From: CAIQPV01 sp963719855
Lineage (GTDB): Bacteria > Pseudomonadota > Gammaproteobacteria > Burkholderiales > Gallionellaceae
Length of the DNA stretch: 64,000 bases
Direction: 5' to 3'
NCBI GenBank assembly: GCA_963719855.1
Contig: CAVRDK010000002.1
Coordinates: 1-64,000, forward strand
Every line of letters begins with the position of its first letter. Positions within the stretch are counted from its first letter, which is position 1. The translations under genes were made by a program, and so were the position numbers. The notes under the pieces are model-generated. The model did no database searches, was not told where the DNA came from, and was given only the letters and a program-made list of their open reading frames with translations. This document shows, piece after piece, positions 63,114-64,000 of this stretch.

Positions 63114-64000
63114 TTATCCCTCCTGATACTTCCGGGCAACTGCCGCAAATTCCGCAAAGCCGACGAGAAAGGCATCAACGACATCGGGATCAAAGTGTCT
63201 TCCGCGCTCGCCGACAATGATGTCCCGTGCCTGCTCGACCGGCATCGGGGTTTTGTAGACGCGGCGCGAAATCAGCGCGTCGAACACGTCGGCCAGTGCC
63301 ATCAATCGTGCAGGGATGGGGATGGAATCCCATTTCCGGCCTTCTGGATAACCGCTGCCATCCCATTTTTCATGGTGAAAATTGGCGACCTGTTTGGCGA
63401 TGTCGAGAAAATCAACGTTGTGGCCAGCATCGCGCACGGCTCGTTGAATGGCCTGCGCACCCAACAGGCTATGAGTTTTCATGATGGTTCATTCCTCATC
63501 TGTCAGCTTGCCGTGCTTGAGCAGGATATGATCCGGGATGCCGACCTTGCCAATGTCGTGCAGCGGTGCAGACTTGACCAGCAACTCTATGCCCCTGTCC
63601 GTCAGGAAGCTGGAAAAGCGTGGATGTACCTGCAAGTGCCTGGCCAGAATACGCACGTATTCCTGGGTGCGATGGATGTGGTTACCAGTTTCAGGATCGC
63701 GCGTCTCGGCCAGTTCGGCAAAGGCATTGATGGTGATATCCTGGATGAGCAGAATATCCCGCATGCGCCGTTCCACCTCGGCTTCCAGATAGGCGTTCTG
63801 GTCGCGCAGCCAGTCGCGGGCGCGTTTGAGTTCAAGCTGGGTACTCACGCGCGCCAGAATGATGGGCGGTCGGTAGGGCTTGGCAATGTAATCCACAGCG
63901 CCGAGGTCGAGGCCCTTCTCTTCGTCTTCGGTGGAATCCAGCCCGGAGACAAAGATGACCGGAATATCACGGGTGGCGGGGTTCTCGCGCAGGCGAGCAA
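63114..64000 (-). pseudogene. Response regulator with HD-GYP domain, internal TGA, cut by window end
   Basis: A receiver plus HD-GYP protein whose N-terminus lies beyond the window (64000). The visible receiver end includes PVIFVSGLDSTEDEEKGLD and AVDYIAKPYRPPIILARV. It is followed by a coiled coil and the HD-GYP domain with APLHDIGKVGIPDHIL, and later ANFHHEKWDGSGYPEG. At 63489-63491 the frame has TGA in LTDEE*TIMKTHSLLG, where relatives have Trp (TGG) in an EEW.IMK motif; no other base is disturbed. As sequenced the c-di-GMP phosphodiesterase domain is cut in half. A G-to-A change or sequence error explains it. The gene heads the operon that includes the short membrane protein and hybrid kinase. 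Confidence 0.85.

Overview
The window reads as chromosome from a betaproteobacterium, most likely of the Nitrosomonadales/Gallionellaceae type. This is inferred from gene order and protein style, not from a database search. The supporting blocks are hrcA-hemH, glnE-yhdP-nitrilase-tldD, ribF-ileS-lspA-ispH, smpB facing ratA-rnfH, trpS-scpA-scpB, and a fimT/pilVWXY1E minor-pilin cluster. No rRNA, tRNA or CRISPR array was seen.

Layout. 1-2.6 kb (minus): a chemoreceptor with a zinc-binding CZB tail, broken by a frameshift, followed by cheW. 2.8-4.1 kb (minus): a small lipoprotein, then a compact operon of a frameshifted Hfq paralogue, a ParB-like protein and an unknown 82-residue protein. 4.4-8.0 kb: hemH, hrcA, a tiny DUF2283-like gene and an HD-GYP c-di-GMP phosphodiesterase. 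8.47-9.66 kb: an IS5-family element with CTAA target duplications and a broken transposase, inserted 15 bp before a small secreted protein gene. 10.3-27 kb: mainly housekeeping genes (glnE, yhdP, nitrilase, tldD, ribF, ileS, lspA, ispH). 27-36.7 kb (minus): a type IV minor-pilin operon ending in a very large PilY1. 36.9-39.5 kb: a GGDEF-EAL protein with a periplasmic haem-c motif, frameshifted. 39.8-42.6 kb (minus): a molybdate operon, modA-TOBE-modB-modC. 42.6-48.4 kb (minus): one long colinear run, ratA-rnfH-PHP-yciO-M50-trpS-GDCCVxC-scpA-scpB. 48.7-49.9 kb: smpB and a FliA-type sigma factor. 50.3-59.4 kb: an MdtABC-type RND efflux operon whose last permease is open in frame with the outer-membrane factor. 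59.5-64 kb (minus): a two-component/c-di-GMP block of an HD-GYP response regulator (internal TGA), a short membrane protein and a large hybrid histidine kinase.

Two themes stand out. First, a GC-rich double-hairpin repeat of about 95-130 bp occurs five times. Four copies are intergenic and one is embedded in frame inside the hybrid kinase gene. A perfect 37-bp inverted repeat and a REP-like hairpin inside the mdtC/outer-membrane-factor fusion add to this. Second, several otherwise well conserved genes are interrupted by one mutation each: the chemoreceptor, hfq-like gene, GGDEF-EAL gene, HD-GYP regulator, IS transposase, and possibly the lost mdtC stop. Either signalling functions are decaying in this strain or the assembly carries small indel errors. 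Reads would be needed to decide, and this caveat applies to every broken gene below.
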